A stretch of 64,000 nt of DNA from Limnoperna fortunei. Its lineage: Eukaryota; Mollusca; Bivalvia; Mytilida; Modiolidae. The notes below the pieces were generated by a model, which saw nothing but the letters and a program-made list of their open reading frames with translations, was not told the origin of the DNA and did not search any database. The position numbers and the translations under genes are program-made. Positions 58,841-64,000 of the stretch are shown piece after piece (positions within the stretch are counted from its first letter, which is position 1; each line of letters begins with the position of its first letter). The stretch is taken from contig OX104117.1 of the NCBI GenBank assembly GCA_944474755.1, forward strand, positions 57,420,964-57,484,963, given 5' to 3'.

Positions 58841-59192
58841 TCAGGATAATTATGCACTCTGATGTTGTTCTAATATCACAAACAAACATAACGCTATCAA
58901 AACAAATAAAATCAGATTTTAGTTTATAAAACTATATCGACATTTTATGATAATATGAATAATTGAAGGAACGTATTGCTCTATTGCAGATTCATACTCC
59001 TTTTAAAATAAACAGAGGTAAGTTTCATATCATATTGAATGGTAAAGATGCTTGTGTGAAGCTAAATATAAAACAAAACGATTGTCTGACGGTAAGGTTC
59101 AGTAAACGTCAGTAATATTTTACAAATGTGCATTAGAAAAGCAAGCATCCGTGATACGGGCGTTACATGACCGCGGACAGTAATGGATGACC

Positions 59193-59285
59193 TGTTTGGA
59201 GAGTGCTACGCTCAATGCAACCTTTTGTAGATTTCGAAAAAGAGTAGGTTTATCGCAGTAGGTTTATCAATCAATCAATCAATCG

Positions 59286-59323
<38 letters not shown>

Positions 59324-59324
59324 A

Positions 59325-59375
<51 letters not shown>
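59193..59375 (+). repeat. Fragment of the SINE-like repeat with long (CAAT)n microsatellite
   Basis: 'tgtttggagagtgctacgctc' and 'gtagatttcgaaaaagagtagg' match 41,109-41,175. They are followed by about 105 bp of CAAT repeats (59,270-59,375) with a few GATC and AAAT variants. Confidence 0.85.
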
Positions 59376-59377
<2 letters not shown>

Positions 59378-59689
59378 TTTTAAAATGTAGCTAAAAATAA
59401 ACAAGTTTTCATTGAAAGGTTTGATTTACAACAAGTAAATGCTTGATTTGAATTTGACATTTGTGACCTGCATGTATTCCTGAAGGTTAAATACACTTAA
59501 TACCACATAAACCTTTACCTACTTTTCGGTATTCGTCAATTTCAATCTTTTAAGAATACTTAAAAAATAACAGCTGACCTCTCTTAATAAAAGCAGTTTA
59601 TAAAACAAAAACCTTGCGAATCAACGTTGAAGAACGTGATAGATGTCTGTTTTCAGAAATTAGTTTCATAGATCTCATTACATATTAAA

Positions 59690-59835
59690 CCAAGGATTGC
59701 CAGTTTTCCGACCGCAGGTCGTGGGTTTTCTCCGGGTACTCCGGCTTCCTCCCCAATAAAAACTGGATGCCATGATATATAGCTGAAAAATTGCTGAAAG
59801 TGGCCTTAAAACACCATTCAAATCAAAACAAAACA
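59690..59835 (+). mobile_element. tRNA-derived SINE, 3' body only
   Basis: 'aggattgccagttttccgaccgcaggtcgtgggttttctccgggtactccggcttcc' followed by 'aataaaaactggatgccatgatatatagctg' and 'ccattcaaat'. The best-preserved body of the family; the tRNA-like head is absent. Confidence 0.65.
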
Positions 59836-60184
59836 TATTAAATGTCCTATTCCGAGAAAATTTTCCGTTCCGTTTACATACAGGTAAAAACAAAATACAC
59901 GGAATACAAAAATATTTAATACAAACCAAACACAGTCGGTTATATGATATTTGTCGTTGTTTTTCATCGAAATTCATTAACTCAAAAATTGCGATTTAAA
60001 TGGAAATGAAATGTAATACTATACATTTTAGAATTGTATTCATGCTTATAATAACCGCAGGTTACATAAGATGGACACGGTTGTGCTTTAGAAAGTTTTA
60101 AATAAAATTATGATGGATACACAAAAAGGTGCATTTTCTTTTTGCACTACACGTACATGCATGATGATTGTTATAGTCTAAGTT

Positions 60185-60250
60185 ACGTCCTGAATATAGC
60201 TGAAATATTGCTTGCTGGACGTAAAACAACCATCAATCAATCAATCAATA
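60185..60250 (+). mobile_element. Fragment of the (ATCA)n-tailed repeat
   Basis: 'cgtcctgaatatagctgaaatattgcttgctggacgtaaaacaacc' then ATCAATCAATCAATC. Same 3' end as 41,330-41,399 and 45,845-45,912. Confidence 0.7.
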
Positions 60251-60259
60251 GTCTAAGTT

Positions 60260-60965
60260 CACATTAATACATGTAGCGATATTGTAGTATACAGCATTCG
60301 AAGGAATAAAGAAACAAAACCAAGCACTTAATTACGTTTCTCTTAATACCAGTGTGCCATTAAATATGTTTGACACCAACTTAGTTGACAATAATGTCAT
60401 TTTACCTGCTGAAGGTCTGAGTTTCCCCGGCTTTTAAAAGTGGCGTTTAACATCGAGCGAACATTTAACAAAAAAAGCCAATTAGAAAATAATTAACTCC
60501 AGGACATTGCAATATAAAATAAATTATAGGTGTTCAAAAAAGGTTAATAAAGGCAATAGACAATATTACGAATTACGTTTTTTTTAATACAAAATTGTAT
60601 TGTTTGATTAGTTTATAACAATTGTTATTTGCTCAAAGAACAAATAGGGATAGGACACAAGTTTTAACAACTTACGAGGTCTTCTCCCATACAATACAAT
60701 ATTAAACAAAATACATGTACATAAGAGCACGCATTATAGATAAACATATATGTATGCATAGATAAAACAGTATGGTCTAGAAAAATATTGTTTTTTCCTG
60801 TATTGTTGTTGTCGATCCAACTTCGGTGTTATCTTGCCAAAGTACTAGTATTTATGATTTATGATACGAGCAAACGTCAAGAGCTTTTAATAAATTTAAA
60901 TTGCTCATTAAAAATTGCCGTATTAGTTTCTTCGGATAGGCGCTTGTCTGCGCATGTCAGCAGAC
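60260..60965. other. Upstream flank, no gene seen
   Basis: AT-rich sequence between the lectin gene and the LINE. No exon or element ends recognised. Confidence 0.4.
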
Positions 60966-60970
60966 GTACA

Positions 60971-63914
60971 TCACTTTGTAACTTCTAATCGAAGTATATT
61001 TTGGACATTCCATAAAAAGTGGTTAATATTTTCGACAGGAGCACCGCAGCTGCATTCAGAACTCGTTATTATATTTACTTTAAAGAGATCCGCGTTTAGG
61101 TATGAGGCTGAGCATCGAAGTTGAGTAATAATGATATTAAGTTTACGGGGTCCGTATGAATAATATGAGGGAGCTGTATAGGGATTTGGTAATTGTCGTC
61201 TCAGTTCTGATTTAAATTTGGATGCAGATTTTGATTCGCGGATAGGCTTATCTAATTTGTTCCATTCGCGAACTGTTGATGGAACAAAGGATTCGGCAGT
61301 AATAGTTAAACGGCAAAAGGGCACTTTTTTATATCCGTACCGTGTCGTAATGGATAAGTAGTATTACTCTGAATAGTGGGCGGTATGAGGTTTTGAAGAT
61401 AATTTGGTACATTTCGTTTTTTATATTGTATAGAAGATCAAGCTTTCTTCGATTCCTCCTGTTGCTAAGATGCTCTAAGCCAGCTTCATAGTAAAGAAAA
61501 TCGGTATTGCTAAAACTTGGTAACCCGGTTATAATTCTGGCTGATTCGATTTGCAATCGTTCGAGTCGCGTCGCATTTGTAATTCCACAATTATCACAAA
61601 CATACAACCATATTCGAAAAGTGGTCTTATATAAACGATGTAAAGATTAAACACATTATTTCTACTTAATCTGTATTTTAGCTTTCTCAACTAATTTAGA
61701 TGTTAAGTTACGTTTTTAATGATATCTTTAATATGGGAAGACCATTTGGCATCTTGCGATAGTGTTATTCCAAGATGCTTATGACTTTCCTTAATAGGTA
61801 TGACCTTATCATTTAGAGAAAATATCATTTAATTTTCCCTTTTCTATGTTGGAAAAAATCATAATTTCTGTCTTCTCAGGATTAAATTCCATAAGCCATC
61901 ATGTATCATCACCAAACATACGCGATAGAGACACCAGATTATCGCCTCTATCATTGACATATATCAAAAATAATAGTGGGCCTATAACAGAACCCTGAGG
62001 TACACCGGCTTTAATATTTGAAAGCGATGAAGAAAGCGATTTGCATATCAATTTCTGTTTTCTATTAGATAAATAATCTTTAAGCCAATCATGAAGCTTT
62101 CCTTTAATTCCATATGCATTTAATTTTAGTAATAAACCTTTATGCCACACCTATCGAAAGCTTTCGAAAAATCGCAAAAAAACAAACAACAAGTTTCTTG
62201 CTTTTCCAGGGAATTAAGAACAGTGTTGTATATCTCAATAAGCTGGTGAACAGTTGACCGTTTAGGTAGAAAGCCTGATTGGTACTCGTATAGGAGACTG
62301 TTTCTGATTAAATGATTGTACACATGTTTATATACAACTCTTTCCATTAGCTTACCAATGCAACTGATCAAGGATATGGGTCGATAATTTGAGGGATCGA
62401 AGGGATTTATCTCCCTTTTTAAAACTCGATATAACATCACTGTTTTTCCACGCAGACGGAAATTTCCATTTTTTTGGGATTCATTAAATAAAATAACAAG
62501 TGGTTTAGTTACGTATTGTTTGGTTAACTTAAGCATACGATGACTAATCCGGACCGGAAGCTTTGTTTGGATCAAGTATATCAATTATGTAGGTAATTTC
62601 GCTTTCTGTGATCTGAGTATTTTCCAAACGATTTTGAGTTTTGCTACCATATTTCGGTATTTCCATTATAGTGACGTAACTGAACATAAATAGTTGTTTA
62701 GTAAGTTACACTTTTCTAAATCATCATATACAATTTCACTTTCGCTATCTTCGAACGACATGATGATAACAAGAGGGGGAATGGAATAGGACCCTTTGTT
62801 ATTTTTTACCAACATTTTCATAATTTTCCAATATATTTTTGGCTTACTTATGTTTTCAGTTATGTAATTATCAATATTTCTCTCTAAGTTTTCTGTCGCC
62901 ATTCTTTTCATGTTATTTACTTTGTTTCTTTGTTTTTGTAGTCCAATCACGTCTTGTTCGTGATTGCGTTTCAAAACTTTTTTACGGAGTCGTTCTCGTT
63001 TACGAATTACCCTTCGAATAGTGTTGTTAAACCATGGTTTATCGTACGCGCGTACTGTTATGATTTTTGTCGGTATTGCGGTTCTGGCTATATTCAAAGA
63101 GCAATTTTCAAATTCTATGCACATCTCGTCAATATTATTTTTTGACAAAAATAGATTTTCCCAATTGATTGCAAACATTCGATTATCAAGAATATCAATA
63201 TCTATGTTTTCATATAGCCAAACCTCGCGAACGAAAGTATTAGATACCGAAATTGGGGCATCGAGAAATGCAATCGCCGCGTCGCTTATTTCTCTAGGTA
63301 CACTCAACACGTCCGAATATTGTTCGTGTAATGAACTACTTATTATAATAGGTTCCAGCAGAGTTGCGGTCGCATTTGTGACTCTTGTTGGTTTGTTTAT
63401 AATATTTTTTAGGTATTTATGAGCTCTACTAGCTTGTTATTTGTCTCGCATAGTAAGTTCGAATTAAGATCGCCTGCAATCACGATTTTGTCATTCATTA
63501 GATGGGCCAACTCGATTGCCCACTGAAATCTTAGCCAGTAGTCCGGAGAAGTTGCGGGTGGTCGATATGTGTTACATAAAAGACCATCTCTGTTATTTGA
63601 GCTGTTTTTCCGTACGATACTCTCATTGAAGTAGTCAAGAAAAATATCCTGATTTTGGATTTGATCACATAAGTGAGGTTCCGTTATAACCAATATGTCG
63701 AATTCGTAAAAAGTGTTTTGAAGGAAAGTTTATTTCGTGTACTGCGAGTATTAAAATTACATATGGATATAAAAGCAGGTTCTGGTCCCGGGTTTTGTTC
63801 AATGTTCCCATCCAACAGAATAAAATATATTACAAACAGAAGGAAAAAAACATTTATATGCGAATTAATGGTCTGTAGAAACGTCAGCGTCGCGACCAAA
63901 CATGTGAATCGCAA
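60971..63914 (-). mobile_element. Near full-length CR1/L2-group LINE with 2A-like N-terminus (broken)
   Basis: Read leftward: N-terminal leader and 2A-like motif with start of endonuclease (63,914-63,684); V-I-T-E-P-H-L and I-V-I-A-G-D-L-N-S-N (63,693-63,409); linker (63,310-62,666) with K-P-W-F-N-N-T-I-R-R; N-Y-R-P-I-S-L-I-S-C-I-G-K, Y-Q-S-G-F-L-P-K-R-S-T and F-C-D-F-S-K-A-F-D-R (62,584-62,126); G-V-P-Q-G-S-V-I-G-P and catalytic F-G-D-D-T (62,150-61,899); C-terminal part with C-S-C-G-A-P-V-E-N-I-N-H-F-L (61,607-60,971). Frameshifts near 63,690, 62,140 and 61,326, plus stops. Clade is judged from the general motif style; the element start may lie beyond 63,914. Confidence 0.9.
63783..63812 (-). 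other. 2A-like ribosome-skipping motif (D-G-N-I-E-Q-N-P-G-P)
   Basis: Residues 35-44 of the LINE frame that starts at 63,914. The consensus is D-[VI]-E-x-N-P-G-P; here the Asp directly before I-E is Asn, the rest is kept. Residues 20-34 upstream are strongly hydrophobic (I-N-V-F-F-L-L-F-V-I-Y-F-I-L-L). Endonuclease sequence (I-S-I-C-N-F-N-T-R-S) begins six residues after. 2A-like sequences at the N-termini of CR1/L2-group LINEs are known from other invertebrates; whether this one works is untested. Confidence 0.85.
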
Positions 63915-64000
63915 GTTATTTAATAGAATTTCAATATATGAGTATTGGTGTCCATCTCAACAGACAGTTTTATGGTTGCATGCAATTTTCCTCGTTTGGC

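Overview
This is AT-rich nuclear DNA of an animal, most likely a bivalve mollusc. The evidence is one intron-rich gene for a secreted or extracellular mosaic protein, several decayed non-LTR retrotransposons, and many hairpin-ended elements carrying tandem monomers and GAC-type microsatellites, an architecture I recall from bivalve 'pearl' elements. The species call is inference. I see no rRNA, true tRNA gene, CRISPR array or prokaryotic operon.

The one host gene is on the minus strand. It starts near 58,840 and runs leftward to at least 2,168, possibly to a stop at 1,535. I placed 18 exons by domain content, AG/GT borders and reading phase; every consecutive pair joins in frame. The order is signal peptide, C-type lectin domain (58,420-41,432), LDL-receptor class A module (38,621-38,716), three CUB domains (35,859-33,036 and 25,727-22,445), four Sushi/CCP domains (20,915-13,013) and two calcium-binding EGF domains (5,828-2,168). 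A lectin head followed by CUB and CCP arrays suggests a recognition or adhesion protein. No transmembrane segment or protease domain is visible.

The introns are mostly mobile DNA. By position: a terminal-inverted-repeat element carrying a 200-bp tandem array (3,660-5,508); L1/Tx1-type LINE pieces (7,228-7,815 and 9,470-11,075); a TA-flanked MITE (12,096-12,246); hairpin-ended tandem-repeat elements around 8.7-9.3, 12.5-12.8, 14.0-16.1, 20.1-22.4, 26.8-31.4 and 37.3-38.5 kb; a Penelope-like reverse transcriptase remnant (23,802-24,640); an hAT-type MITE with an exact 8-bp target duplication (26,146-26,689) and two relatives; an hAT-like element with subterminal motif arrays (43,740-44,870); a foldback element (46,668-47,114); a 38-bp palindromic insertion flanked by a 7-bp duplication (49,353-49,390); tRNA-derived SINEs; and a CR1/Jockey-type LINE (50,972-53,330). 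Upstream of the gene, a second LINE (60,971-63,914 and beyond) has an N-terminal hydrophobic leader followed directly by a 2A-like ribosome-skipping motif.

The points most worth following are the mosaic lectin gene, the leader-plus-2A arrangement in the LINE, the TIR family with exact 7-bp target duplications at two independent sites, and the architecture (5' hairpin, 150-200-bp monomers, GAC tract, 3' hairpin) shared by several element families with dissimilar sequences.
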